Shown piece by piece: positions 25,201 to 37,489 of a DNA stretch of 64,000 nt. The stretch's first letter is position 1. Every line of letters starts with the position of its first letter. The position numbers were made by a program, and so were the translations under genes. The stretch lies in contig WEDG01001520.1 in the NCBI GenBank assembly GCA_017591395.1, positions 229,844 to 293,843 on the forward strand. Reading direction: 5' to 3'. The stretch is from Schistocephalus solidus. Taxonomy: Eukaryota > Platyhelminthes > Cestoda > Diphyllobothriidea > Diphyllobothriidae. The notes beneath the pieces were generated by a model that did not search any database, was not told where the DNA came from, and saw nothing but the letters and a program-made list of their open reading frames with translations.

Positions 25201-26035
25201 ACGATGCCATCATGGGAGATGCTGCCGCAGCGTTCTATTACCAATCGCATGTAATATATGACCATTTCAATGTCTTTTTCCAAGAAACCGGGGTCTCCCT
25301 TCTTTTCAATAGGTTTTAGTCGAAATTTCTAAACATCAAGCTTCCTGACCGATGGATCTGTCGAAGGGATCACCTTAACCTTGCTTCAAGCTTATCTGAT
25401 CCCGTACCTTGCTAATTTCCTCTCTGGGACCATAGTAAACCTCAAGCTTTTGTCCCTAACCCAACGGTCCGTCAAAGCTCGGACAAATAATTTACATGGC
25501 CTACAGCAATTATAGGAAAACTGTGCTACAAAACGTCAGAGAAAATGGTATCTGAAGGTGGCGAAGGTTTTCGAAAATGGAGGTACTCTTGTTCAGGTAT
25601 GAAGCTGGTCTTTAAGGCGTTGGAATGTGATGGCAATTCTAATAGGTAGTTAAGTAATAATTTCGTTGATAATAAAAAATACTTAGAACATATTCTCGTG
25701 TCCTTTAGACAATTTTAAAAAATTGCATCGACCCATGGCGCACACAAGCTTTTAAATTAACCATAATTGTTTCCATTTTTCTGCTTTTAAGGTACCTTCA
25801 AGGTAGCATGCACAGCTGTGTCTCAACTTCTATATATCAATTTTACCAGATTATTCTGCAAAGACAAACTGGGCTTCTCACTAGCTCAACGGTTTATTCG
25901 TCATGTTTTCAAGCAGTAACACATTTTCAATTTTATGAAAGGAAAATTTGCAACATCTTTAACATGTCGAGTACAACCATGGCCAACTGCAATTAATGTT
26001 GAGATCCGTTTTTTTTTCTTTGAGTAGCCCAAAGG
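22295..26035. other. AT-rich intergenic sequence without recognised genes
   Basis: Open frames of 62-91 codons occur (for example 22306-22572 and 24605-24880 on the - strand) but show no domain, and no exon chain can be built from them. Confidence 0.4.
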
Positions 26036-26039
26036 AAGA

Positions 26040-26175
26040 ATATATTATTTTTATGGTTAGATTGGAACTGTCTGACTACTTATGCAACCTCCGTAGCCTG
26101 GCAACGAATGTTAACCCTAAAGAGCACGATGGATAGTGTTAGGATTAGGTGGTCGCTTTGGTAGGTTGTGGATAC
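26040..26175 (+). repeat. Fragment of dispersed repeat family A
   Basis: GGCAACGAATGTTAACCCTA, GATGGATAGTGTTAGGATTA and the following block match 57480-57660. Only the central part is preserved. Confidence 0.45.
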
Positions 26176-27149
26176 GTAGAAAGGTATTACGGTCTACTTG
26201 AGTGTGAAAACACAGCTCACGTGCCCGATGACCGTGTACACATAAACTACTTTTCCTTGTCAAGTGTTATCGCTCTTTTTCTTCCTTTACACTGTGCATC
26301 CGATCCCATATTGCACGCATGCCTAACCTGGGTTTTCGTTTGGGATTCGTACAAGAATTCGCTTATGGTTAGTATTTACAGAAGCTGTCGTGCCAAATGT
26401 ATTACTACCGAACCAACTCCTTGGAACAATGATTTACTCTAGCAAGATTTTAATTAACAATTGCCATCAGAGATGAAGTCAATGCGGATAAGGAAGGTAC
26501 AAAGACCGCATTAATTGCAAATGGTGTATACTATATTTATAAAGATTAAAACATACAAATAAATTATGGTTCTAATGGCAAAACTTTACAAAACATTAAC
26601 CGGAATGAGCAGTTTTATTTCTGACTTTGAAGAGATAGTGCGAGTAGCGCTACCATAAAGACCGCCAAAGTACTAAATTCTAGACATGGGTAAGAGAGTT
26701 CATTGTAAGAAATTATGTGCCTGGCAGTAATTTTTGGACAGGGCGTCTAACCGCGTAGGGCATAGTGGGCAATTAATGAACATCTTTTAAAGGGCTTATC
26801 GAATTCTTTGAATTTATCTTCATATGCAGTAGATTGCCTAACTCATTAAATCTCATGGTTTTCACAAGAAAGGGCCTCTTACGCGAAATTAGTCTATGCT
26901 GCGTCTCCCAAAGTTTTAAACCAGTAAAAACCCGACCGTTCTTAAAAAGATGGCATGGATCCCTTTTGTAAATTTATATTTACTGCATTAAAATAATTGA
27001 TTTTCACTGAAAACCTGCATTTATATTACAAATCAGTCAAATAAGGCTCAATATAAGTGTTTATAAGGAGAGAGGGGTGCATAAAAATAGGAAAATAATG
27101 TAGAATAAAAAAATGTACAAGATCAGTTCTTTGTAAAGTGTTTTTTTGC

Positions 27150-28250
27150 ATTTATGACAGCACAAAGTCTCTCTGTTATTAAGGTAGTTTTTTCAACGTG
27201 AGCATGCAGCACCAAATCAAGTTTTTCTTCCATTTAAAGACCTTTCTTTGCCTTATGCCAGTTTCTCTGGCTAATTGCAAAGAGGTTTCCGATTGTATTC
27301 AAGTTCAGACTGTTCGCAGGAATAAACATATATTGCAGCCCACACGCGCGGAGGGTGGTTAATGTTTAAAAAGTTTGATTATCATTGTAAACGTTTTCAA
27401 ATTCATACTTCTTCAAAGCGATGAACTGGGGCATTATCCAGTAAAAATATTGTGTCCATTCTGCGCCGACGTAAGCCGTTATAGCTGAAGGCATCCTTTA
27501 TAATGTTGAGGAACACCTTGCTATTAATAGTCTCCGTTGTCGACCGCCCGATCAGATGTTCACCAACCTTTATTGCCATCCAAACCATCAAACGTCGGCA
27601 GTTCTTGAAATATTCTGTTGATATAGTGTGTTCTCGGGGGAAGATTTTCCCACATATGACTATCTGGGTCGAATTCACTGGCTTATCTAAAAATAAAACC
27701 TCATCGCAGAAGTAAATTCTCTTCCAGAATGAGGGCCTTTAATCAATGTACTTCTTAGCAAATAAAAACATTTTCTAATAAGTTTCGTTCTTAAAAACGG
27801 TTTTCTTGTGGCATTTGCCTGGTGCAGTTCAAATTCACGCATCCTTTTCCTGATGATAGTCATAGAGAACATCAGCAGACGTTCCCTGTGAATGGTCTCA
27901 ATGGGCATTTACTGATACGTTTTAAGTGTACAACAAATAAAATCGTCGTTCTGCTTACTTTTGGACCGTTTTGGTACGCCCTGCTTTCTTCTAAGCATGG
28001 TTCGATCATTAAGAATGTGCCACAGAGTGACTTTACTGATATAGAAAATACTAGCAAGATTCCGCATTCGTTCATAGTCAACTGCAGATAGATATTGTCT
28101 CGACTCCTTCCTGGTACGGCGTGACAGAGAAAAATGCCGGCATGTCCCAGCGTTTCGCATATATGCTTGTTAACAGTTTCAATTATCGGTTTGATAAAAT
28201 AAAATACACTCACACATTGCATTTTTTGGCACAAGACGTGGAAAATTGGC
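27150..28250 (-). pseudogene. Tc1-like DDE transposase, frameshifted and catalytically dead
   Basis: In - strand order the following can be seen. A helix-turn-helix-like stretch (YERMRNLASIFYISKVTLWH) comes first. A second DNA-binding part with TIIRKRMREFELHQANATRK follows. Then come the DDE core pieces: IYFCDEVLFLDKP (first Asp), RRLMVWMAI, FLLDNAPVHRF (second Asp), and IPANSLNLNTIGNLF. In active relatives the last block reads SPDLNPIEN, so the third catalytic Glu is Gly here and the preceding Asp is also lost. The pieces lie in at least two frames with stops between them. It is a fossil gene. Confidence 0.8.
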
Positions 28251-28480
28251 AAAACTTAATTTTTGAAACTAAATCCATCCGTTTCACCTGAAAACAACGT
28301 TATTTCTCATATTCGCATTAACCTTATTTTCGTAATCGTGAACTCAAATTTTTCATTCCCTCAAAGGATATATTTTAAATTTTTCGAGCTTATATATTAA
28401 AACGCAAACAAAGGAAGGTTTGGTCCAAATGTGGAAATCAAGAAACGTTAGATGTTGCCCCTTTTTGCTCACTTTTGCCT

Positions 28481-28520
28481 TCAATAAAGAGAACTGAACT
28501 GAACTCTTTATTATTCAATA
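28481..28520. repeat. Perfect 9-bp hairpin around a TGAACTGAACT core
   Basis: AATAAAGAG and CTCTTTATT pair perfectly around AACTGAACTGAA. The AATAAA-(G/A)-TGAACT arrangement resembles the presumed 3' tail of the LINE read on the - strand at 32080-32115 (AATAAAACTGAACT). It may therefore be a short LINE-tail insertion. Confidence 0.4.
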
Positions 28521-28609
28521 GCTTTTTGTGCCTTAGATCAGTACAAAAAAAACAAAACCTTAAATTTCAGGCATAAAATTTCACGAGTTAGGCAACCTAC
28601 TGTATGTAC

Positions 28610-29255
28610 CCTCCACAAAATTCCGCTTGAAGTAACAGTAATGGCATGTTTCCAACAGAGGAGAAATAATCGGTTGAAAACAGGCTTTTAAATTAAGAAC
28701 TAGCGTTGCATCTTGGTAAAGGACATGCAAGATAGAGAAGTCTATATCGACGAAAGGACTGATCAATGTGTGAACGTGACAGTGAATATGCAATTTGGTG
28801 TCTAATATCTGACTTGATGAACGACGCTTTGCTTAATTTATCTTGACTCAAACTCCGCCAACCTAGTCCCTGTTCGTTGAACCACAAACTTAGTCCTGTA
28901 AAGTTTTTCCAGCGCTGGTATTGTCTTCGTTATTTTTTTCTCCGATGGTGACCGCAGTGTACGTGTCTGTCAAAACAAATGCAAATGCCTTCTCACATGT
29001 CCCTCAAGCCTCGGTCTGTCAAGAGAATAAATGAGGTGTTTTTGGACTTTGCCTTCGTTAATCGCAGAGCAGTGCAAACTTCAAGCTCATAAGTGCATAA
29101 TACATCAGTTTTGCAAGAGCAACACACAGCGACAGGAAATACATGTAATCTACTGGCCTGATATTTTGAACTTTTACTCGAACCAAAATTATGGTTCATT
29201 CAACGGGACCCAGACACACCTTAATGTATGCTGCAATTTCGCCTGAGCAAAATAA
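28610..29255. other. No gene recognised
   Basis: Only short overlapping frames on the two strands were seen, without known motifs. Confidence 0.4.
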
Positions 29256-29259
29256 TTAG

Positions 29260-30340
29260 CAACGCGAGGAAGGCACGGATGACCGGCAGTATCGGTTGCC
29301 CAGTAGTCATCAAGCCAGGGACCTACAACAGTGTTGAAGTTACAGTCATTAACGAATCAGGTACGGACCTACAATCATCCGATCACCTACGATCCCTAAC
29401 AACGACCACGAGTGCTAGCAAATCTGTTGTGCATTTGGTAGCTACCACTGCGCTCCTCGTGACCTCTTCAAATCGCAGGAGGCGAAGATGCGATTGCTGG
29501 AACAGAATTCTATTGGCTTGACGTTTCGGATTTTCATTTTAAACTATCAGCATAGACAGTCGCACAAAGTACGCAGTATTCATAGGACGTAGTAGCCATG
29601 CGATCACATATTTATTACAATTAAAAACTCTCAAGCTCGCATTTTGGGGTCGTAATTGAGGGGATAATGGTTTGGCCGTCCGCGTCCGAATCATTAATGG
29701 CCATGATTTCATCACCTATGTTGGAGGTTGGCGTAATACTGACTTGGCAATTCGGCTCAATATTGATAGAGCTGTGGGTCGCCCGCGCTCTCCTCACGTG
29801 ACTGGCTGCAATGTGCAGGCAAGGACTCAGTACATAATATGGTGAAGGAGGGTCAGTGGGCTGGCTGATTGGCTGTGGGCATGAAAACCAGGACTCGAGT
29901 AACTCGCGGCTCACGCGGGTATCACCCTTTGCAAAGATTTGGGCCGCGTGAAAATTGAAAATATTTTCTGGTCCCGTCGAGTGAGCTGCAACATGAAACC
30001 AAACGTCTTTCCTCCTTAACTTTTCTGTGTGCTCGGCCATTCGCTTTCAGAGCATTCTCCTGGGCTCAGACGTAGTTGCTTTGTCCACAACTGCACTTGA
30101 TCTGATACCCGACACCAGATTTTTTCCGGATAGTCAATTCATCATCTAATCAATTACGACCACTAACGGTTTTTGCGAGAACTGTTACTTGTAGTGCGCA
30201 TGTTCCAGCGTGACCACTATGTTCTAATACCGTTACTTTCGACTGTTTCTAATGATGGGTTCGAGTGGAAATCTGAAACTTCAGGCCAACAAGCTACTTG
30301 TCCAAACAATCACATCTTTTTCTCCTGAACTGCCTCCTGG
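29260..30340. repeat. X-Y repeat cluster with inverted Y and X modules
   Basis: The order is inverted Y (about 29280-29350), X (about 29500-29545, with GGCTTGACGTTTCGGATTTT), Y (about 29680-29765, with TTAATGGCCATGATTTCATC) and inverted X (about 30250-30320, with TGATGGGTTCGAGTGGAAAT and AAACTTCAGGCC). The X to inverted-X span has the same layout as 16160-16800. The 139-codon - strand frame at 29621-30040 lies inside the repeat. It shares no conserved frame with the other copies and is not called as a gene. Confidence 0.6.
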
Positions 30341-30739
30341 AACTCACCATTTAGCTTCTCTCAACACACTAACCTGTCAGTTTTCGACGAATGCCATTTA
30401 GTCTGCGAAGTCGTTGTTGCGATTTTCATAGCTAACTATTTCAAATGGTTTTCGATTAAGTATAAATATAGCCACTGGTCTCACAAACAGCATTATTGGT
30501 TTACTTCTCGGATCTATGCCCCAACGCATTAGCTACGCTCTGTTTGAAAATGGCTCCGAAAAGTGAACCAGCTGAGATCCCATCGGAGTGTGTGTGTTAG
30601 AGAGACCACATTAAATATGAGCCATTGAGAACAACTATTAGTCCATCATTCAGCCACTCTCTGTACAACACAATTCTAAAGTCGATTCCTACGAGGTCCA
30701 TAGCAAGGCGTGCGCAAAGACAATGACATGCGTATGAAA

Positions 30740-31245
30740 TAAAGTAAAGCAGTACGATTTTGACGTATCACTCGCACTCTCTCTCTCCCAAAACCTGGGC
30801 CGGGCGTTATGACTAAGTCAAGGAAGCTGGAGGTGAGAAACGATGCAAGGGACTGGCGCGGTGGAAACCCGCAACTTAGCGTGCTGCCACTACTTCTCCG
30901 GATACCATGGAATTGTAGTACCAAGGAGTCCACATTGAGAAGGAGCCATTGCGGCCTGAATTTGAGCCCATCAGTCGGTTGCTCTACGCAATCACACACT
31001 CCAAATATCTTGTCAGTTTGAAACCTTTCGCACCGCAGTTTTAGTGCACCGTGATTGCTTTAAACTCGTCATGATGTTTAAATTGAGGAAAATGTGCTGA
31101 GACATTGACCAGTACATTATCCGAGCCGGTCAGTTGTCTCGTAAGGGGAATAGGGACCATTGCTGACATAGTTCGTAACCTTGTCTGTGGGTGCCACGTA
31201 AATGGTCTCTCTAACACACACACACATAGACGTGCATGACAGTTT
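30740..31245 (+). repeat. Dispersed repeat family B, longest forward copy
   Basis: This runs collinearly with the reverse complement of 50500-51060: CACTCGCACTCTCTC, CCTGGGCC-GGCGTTATGAC, AGTCAAGGAAG, GACTGGCGCGG, a TTGCGGCC block, GCACCGTGATTG, TGAGGAAAATGTGCTGAG and CCGAGCCGGTCAGTTG. No protein motif was recognised. It is probably untranslated sequence of a retroelement, since a reverse copy lies just downstream of the LINE zinc-finger tail at 50 kb. Confidence 0.65.
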
Positions 31246-31479
31246 GCCACCTGGCCCTGTGGCATGGCAAAGTCAAGAAGCTACAAAGGCGGGGAAGAAC
31301 ACAGGTAACTGAAGTTGTGGGAACCGTACAAAAACATCGCCTTTGTGTGGCATTCGTTCTGGTTGCCCATCCCCAATAACGCCTGTCATGCCCCGATCTG
31401 ACCTGTGTGGCGTCAGTGCCCTCTGCCAAGTGCTCCGTTGAAGGTGAGAAAGAAAAAGTTGCATTTTATTTTGTAAGCA

Positions 31480-31700
31480 TTATTTCAACATTTTCAGCAT
31501 TCGCTGTGAATTAAAATGGGTATGATAAATAGATAACACTGGAAGAAAACGAACGATACATAGCCACCGAAAGCTGCAACTTTCAGAATAATGAACAAGT
31601 GAATAATTGGGAGAAATTTGCGCCAGAAAGTTTCCCTTTGAAACGCTGTTGGCGTCGTGTGCAAATAACCGCATTTTCGTAGTTGGAATAAGCAAAGCGT
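31480..31700 (-). repeat. Dispersed repeat family E, copy 2
   Basis: Contains GGAAGAAAACGA-CGATACA, CCGAAAGCTGCAACTTTCAG, a GAACAAGTG block and TTGGCGTCGTGTGCAAATAA. It is collinear with 55380-55560 and is the reverse complement of 2110-2370. Confidence 0.6.
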
Positions 31701-31709
31701 TGTAAATTG

Positions 31710-32080
31710 TAGTGTCTAATGAGCGAACTGGGCTGACTCATGCCCATATAAGAAAACTCACATGTAACTGGGGATGAGAAAAATGGCGGCTCAATTTTAA
31801 AAGTCCGACAGACGGGAGCATGATACCTGCACCCGTAGAACTGACCAGTGCAGACTGAATTATGCCCTAAATTGACATTCTTTCAATCTCGGAATTTAAG
31901 CACGTTGGGATAATTAAAAGACGCGTCTGATTTTTTTATGGCGATAAATGTGCTGAATTGCTATGGAGATGGATTCCTCACTGTCAACCTTATTTTTTCT
32001 TTTCACTTTTACGTGCGCCGGTCGACTGTCTGAGCCTATCAATCAACTGATGATGGGATCGGACGTAGCGGCCTGACTTA
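31710..32080. other. No feature recognised
   Basis: Sequence between a family E copy and the presumed 3' end of the LINE. Nothing was recognised. Confidence 0.4.
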
Positions 32081-33081
32081 GTTCAATTTTAGTTCAGTTT
32101 TATTAAGGGAAAGGTAGGCGATGCCTTTTAAACTCCCTATTGATAAGAAGTACATTGCAATTAAAAATGCTGACACCTAATAACCTTTGGACAAAAGGTT
32201 ATCACACTGTTTCTTATCATCATTCCCCTATACACATTTCTCAGATAACCCACACAAAACGGATGAACATTATCGATTTCATGTTTTTGAATTTCTACTA
32301 CGTTCCACCGATTCCCTATAACTTTCGTACTCACCTGAAGAGAAGTTATCTAAAGCAGTACGTATGCTCGCCAAGTCGTCTTTTGAATTATAAACTAATA
32401 TAAATAAAAAAGTGTATAGTACGGTCGATATTCTGCAAAGTTTTGAATGGGGACAGCTTGGGAAAATGTGTAAGTTTCTGATGTCGTGGTGGTACATATG
32501 GATGTACTGGTCAAACTCCCACTTAAAGTGTCAACGGAATGGGAGAGCAGAGCATTCTATGTCCTAATCGCACTGTCGGAGAAAAACCTTCTTGCGTCCT
32601 GTTTTGTCCCAGTCACAGGTAGTTTGAGAGAGGATCTTCTCAAAGTAGTGGTAGTGGCTAGCTCATATAATTCCGCAGAATCCAAGGCAACAATCCTGAC
32701 CCCGCGAGCATGTGAAACGCTTGTATTAGGTCGCCGCGTTGCTGTCTACCGTCCAAAGGATCAAGATTGGACAATCCTCTCTCGTAAGGGAGGTAACCTT
32801 GACCTCGAACAAGCTTTGTCGCACGTTGTTGAACGTTCTCAAGGGTGCTGCGGTCTTTGATAGCCCGCTGTCTCGAGGACTGTATGGAAATGCCAATTGT
32901 GGTCGCATGAACATCCCAACAAATTTTGAATACGTTTGCTTAATTGGATGCAAGCTTGACCTTTGCGGATTTCGCTACTTTTTCAGCAATGTAACGATGA
33001 CTTCAGTGAGGGCGTGATTCACACGCCTAGCTCTTTTCGAGCCTCTACCTCTGGTAGCGGTGTGTGGTTCGTATTACATTC

Positions 33082-33333
33082 TCAGTGCACGGTGCTGGTT
33101 CTGCCGATTCGTAGAATGATTTGCAGCACTGAATGGGAGGGAGTCGGTTGTTTGACCATTCCCCGAGTCGATGCAAGTTTGCCTGTAAATTCAACTTCAT
33201 CAGATTCGCTGGGGATGACCTTCCAAAGCTTCATGTCGTCAGCAAATACGGTGACAACACAGTTATCAATATATATAAGGAAGAGGATAAACCCAAGGTC
33301 GGAGCACTCAGGAACCCGACTCGCAAACGCCAC
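33082..33333 (-). pseudogene. Reverse transcriptase catalytic segment of the LINE
   Basis: An 83-codon frame carries the palm motifs of LINE reverse transcriptases: VPECSDLGFILFLIYIDN corresponds to the usual GVPQGSVLGPILFLIYIND, and VTVFADDMKLW contains the catalytic Asp pair. PQGSVLGP has decayed to PECSDLGF. The frame ends at a stop and continues in other frames. Confidence 0.75.
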
Positions 33334-34814
33334 CTCCGCTGATTGTTGACCGCCAAGATGGACAATCTGGAATCACCCAATCAAGAAATTTTCAATCCAC
33401 GTTAAAAAGCTTGCTGCTTACTAAAATACGGTTGAGTTTGTATAGGAGACGCTGTTTAGGCACGCTGCCAAATGCGCTTTGAAGTCTATGTAGACTGCAT
33501 GCTCCAAATTTCTTTATCGACCGCTCGCCAGTTAATCATTCCAAACAAGAGTGCAAATTGGTTAGGCAGGACCTTCTTCTGCGGAATCCGTGCTGCTAGT
33601 CAGAGAGAAAGTGATACCGCTCCAAAACTGCACCAGTTCGCGCTTGATGATCTGGCTCCATAAGCTTGTAGTTATTTGCAGAAGCCCCATTGTCACTGCT
33701 TTTATGTATCGGGGAAATTCACGCCGTTCTTCCAATCGAGGGGCAATCTGCCCTGCGGCGAGAGGCTCCGGAAGCGTAGACACAGTGGTTCTTCCAACTC
33801 TACGGCCAACTCCTTCAAAAACTTTGTCGGTTTTACATTAGGGCCTGACAATTTCGTTTCTTACATTTTCAGTATCTCCTGCAGAACAATAGCTTCTGTG
33901 AGGACTACTGAGTCAATTGTTGGAATCTCATCCACACTATAGGTATCAGTGGTTAGATCGACTTCCCTCGTAAAAACCGACTGACGGAACTGAGATATAT
34001 GCTCAACCTTTTCCTCGTCCTTGCAGGTTTACATTCATCCGTTTTTAACAAAGAGCTTGGGTCCTATACGAGCTATACTTCGCTTATGCTTGTAGAAGAG
34101 CTCCGAGTTTTCTGCTGCATGGTTTATCAGGTTACTCTCGAAACTTTGGTGGCCTTTTACCCTGTTTTTCTGCGTCTTGTACTTCACCAGTGACTCGAAG
34201 GTCTTTTTCCTTAGATAAGTTGGCCACAGCTTTCGCTTGCGGTTTATATCACTCTTCACTGTGGTCGTTAGCCATTGGGGCCTGTTGGTGACCTTCTTTT
34301 GCTTATTAGGACAGAAGCTGATGGTAAGCCCATGTAATACGGCCTTTAAAGTCCTTAACTAATCCTTCGAGAATACAACTCGATGAATCGTTTTTCAACT
34401 CCAGTCTAAACGCGCACGTCAATTTTCATTTGGGTAAAATCCCACGCCATATGTTGCGTCTGACTATGATGTTCGATCGACAGATAATAAGTGAAATAGC
34501 TCCACTGTAAGACTACGTGATCACTTTTTGACCCAGTGGAGGGATAAAATCGCTCACAACATTGACGCTTATGCAGGCGCTTTTTGCTAGCACAATGTCC
34601 AAAAATGTAGCTTTTGCCCTTCGCTATTCTGGTTGGAGACAGAGACGTGTTGACTTAGGATGTATTTGTGTAGTGCTTCTAGGAGGCGGCGTCTCAAAGT
34701 TTAATTCCGAGTTTGGGCAGAGCTCAGGATTCAATCGTATATTCGGAGCGTCGATAGTCGCCCATAATCATGACTTCGGATTGACTAGCAAACGCTTCTA
34801 AATCGTCTATCAGA

Positions 34815-35165
34815 CTACTGTCTGACTGCGGATCGTTTCTCGGTGGTCGGTAGACCGTCAGGATCTGAAGTGCTTGAGACCAGCCTTCTGATGGTGAGCC
34901 AGATGATCTTCAGTTTCGCACGCGAGCTGTTTCCGTTTTTTCCGACACGAGCGACCATGTCGGACATATTCAACAAACCCCCACCTTGACGTCCCTGCTC
35001 TGTCTTTCTGAACAACTGAAAACCGGTTAGAGTAACTTTACGATCGTCTACCTTTGCGGTCATCCACGTTTCAGTTATGGAGATGATATCTGGTGAAAGT
35101 TTGGCATACGTAAATCTCAAGCTCAGTCTAATTTTAGAGCTAGGCTTTTGGACATTGGTATACAT
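34815..35165 (-). pseudogene. Endonuclease-domain segment of the LINE
   Basis: A 116-codon frame. Residues 24-36 (SPDIISITETWMT) match the LSPDIIxITETWLT segment of apurinic-type LINE endonucleases, where the Glu is catalytic. GFQLFRKTEQGRQGGG follows, a typical next block. The C-terminal half of the domain was not followed because of frame breaks. Confidence 0.65.
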
Positions 35166-36604
35166 ACATTTTGGTTTTAGTTGATGTTGCAGCCGGCTAT
35201 GTCGCCACCTTCGTCATTTTGCGGCAGCTGATCCGACAGACGCACAGGATGTGTCCGTATTCAAGAGGCTTTTGCATACTTTTTCGTAATAGAACTTTAT
35301 TTTGATGAGGATTTTTGCTGGCAGCTGCTCCGGCCGCGCAACTTTCGTCAGAATGATGGGCGTCCTCCCTCGGCAGGGGTTTTGTACTCGAACACACTCC
35401 GTTCCTTATTACGCAGTCCTTTTCCTCCTTGTTCTTTCAAGCTCTCCACTCCGATTTTAGCCCTCGCCATTTTCATTCCCAGCACAGAGTAATCCTGTTG
35501 AATCGTCTGTGACCGGGGACTCCTGCTGTTCGCTCTGATGCGAAGGTCTTACTGAAGTTTGTTTCAACACTATCCTTAAAAGCCTTGACTTATTTCCCCT
35601 GAGGGTTTGTGCATTATCTTAACTGTTTAGTCAGAAAAAGTTTCAAAACTCCACTTTTATCCTCTTATTATTTAACCTTACACTCCTTCAAGGCTATGAT
35701 ATCATCATTTATTATACATCTGGGATTTCGTTGGTTGATTCACGAAGCCCATCGATGATTATGCCTTGTGATCTGTCCACCGCACCTCTGTTCAGGGGTT
35801 CTGTCGAATAATTTTTCTGGCTGATGTTGGGTTTTCCCCAACGCATGGCTTAGAGGAAGTTGTAAGCGTAGGTACTTTCTCTGTGAATCCACTTTTAGGC
35901 GTCCTTTCGGTGGTCGAGAGGTCGTCTAAAATTTACCCTCTGACGACGCGCCTGCGGTTTGGAGACTATTTTCGTTAATCGCTACCTGCCGTGTTTAGTT
36001 TAGCCTCGTGCGTTGGTAGAATCAATTTCCTTTTGTACCTTCCATTGGCCTTTTCCGGGTGAACTTGACATCTTCGCCTTCAGATTTTTGTGACCCGTTC
36101 CTTAATCTTGCCGTTTTCTTTATTCTGAGGCTCTGCGTCACTCCTCTTGACTGGCATCTTAGAAACCATATTCTCACTTTCTGGGAGTTTGTTGTATATC
36201 TTGCCTCGTGCTCTACTCCGTCTAGATGCTGGTAATCGATCCTCTCAAACGGGAGTCCACTGTATAAAACTCCTTCATAATCTAGCTCCACTAGGTGATT
36301 GAACGCGGGTGCTAGCGTCGTAAACCCTCTGCAATAACTTTTTTCGTACGTCACCCGTAGCCACTTAGAGCGCGTCGTTGGGCATGCGCCGATGGCGTAG
36401 TGGGGCACGCCGTTCTCGGAGGATGTCCCTGGTCCCCGCGCGCGGTATTCTCACACTCCACAAGTATCAAGAAAGAGCCGGCGTAGATGTGATGTGTCCT
36501 ATGTACGCGCGAGAGAGCCTTTACGGCGTTTGTGCTTTTAGATAGTGGCTTTGGCAAGTTGGATATCTTCGTCCTTGGACGGTGGATAGAGAAATTCAAG
36601 AAAA

Positions 36605-37485
36605 GAGATAACTTTATCGAGTGTGTTCTGAAATATGATGCATTAAATGACTAAGTATAGTAGAAAAGTAACTCAGCCTTTGCAGAAGTTGCTCACAGTT
36701 TTGTTAGGAGGATGATATGAAAGTGCTTTTATGGTTAATCATCGTCGTTCTCCCAGCCCGCATGGTGACCTGCGATCACCGCTGAGAGTGCCTGCACTAG
36801 CGTCTCTGACAGCACAACACTGAATTGGCTGCTAAAGAATACCGACAATGGCAAGAGAGATTGTAAGGGTAATTTTCTTTTTCTTATTATCAGCTTTGAT
36901 AACCGGGTTAGCTAACGCTCTACCACTGTAACCACATAATCGTTCTCCGTTGAGATTATTTACTATGGTGGAAGTGTGTTCACCGGCTAAGCTATGACGG
37001 GCTGTCATGCTATTGCGGCTTGGGTCTCAATGTATTACACTTTACAAGCTGCTGTATGTTGACTTGTAATAATATAGAAGGAGTGGCGACAGGAAAATAA
37101 TGGAATTGATGTGGCCGTTTCTCGCATCTTAGTCGTCTACTGGTTTGACTAACCTAGACCCGAGTATGCAGCCTAATGACGTAGCTATACAAATCTGACA
37201 TTGGCGTGTGACTGTCCTGACTTGTGCTACTACGCCAGAAGGGGCCATGGCAGATTGATTTCTTTTTCGTGTGTATTTTGGAAACCTACCTGTACACGGT
37301 AAACGGCTTTCTACTGAAATGCTAACCACAATTCTAAAAATATTTTTGATTAGAAAACATTATTTTAGGTAGGATTTTTAGTCTTAAGTATTATCTAAAA
37401 AACTCAAGGAGAATTCCAATCACATCAGGATGCCGTCGCTTTGAATCAATTCTTCTGGCCACCTACAAAACTGGAAACTGCAAAA
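36605..37485. other. No gene recognised
   Basis: Short chance frames only. Confidence 0.4.
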
Positions 37486-37489
37486 CCGA

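Larger units (their letters stand above)
26827..28602 (-). mobile_element. Tc1/mariner-type DNA transposon, inactive
   Basis: The ends are inverted repeats. The left end is CAGTAGATTGCCTAACTCAT (26827-26846). The right end, read inward on the - strand, is CAGTAGGTTGCCTAACTCGT, giving 18 of 20 matches, with weaker similarity for about 13 more bases. TA follows the right end; the left flank is TG, so the expected TA duplication is damaged on that side. The ~1.78-kb length fits the family. It contains a broken transposase on the - strand. Confidence 0.8.
32080..36600 (-). mobile_element. Decayed non-LTR retrotransposon (LINE), endonuclease plus reverse transcriptase
   Basis: On the - strand the pieces lie in retroelement order. 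First is an endonuclease-like piece (34815-35165) with SPDIISITETWMT, GFQLFRKTEQGRQGGG and the E of TETW at 35070-35072. A linker follows (34035-34259; RKKTFESLVKYKTQKNR). The reverse transcriptase piece has VPECSDLGFILFLIYIDN and the catalytic FADD box at 33235-33246. A C-terminal piece has SKFVGMFMRPQLAF (about 32880-32930). The likely 3' end near 32080-32115 reads AATAAAACTGAACT on the - strand. Frames are broken throughout, so it is a fossil. The 128-codon frame at 36022-36408 may be ORF1, but I do not recognise it, so the 5' limit is a guess. The layout fits a jockey/CR1-type element. Confidence 0.65.

Noticed and set aside
29621..30040. 139-codon - strand frame
   Set aside because: It also lies inside the X-Y repeat cluster and has no domain.
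32486..32860. 124-codon + strand frame
   Set aside because: It lies antisense to the C-terminal part of the LINE and matches no family; it is a shadow frame.
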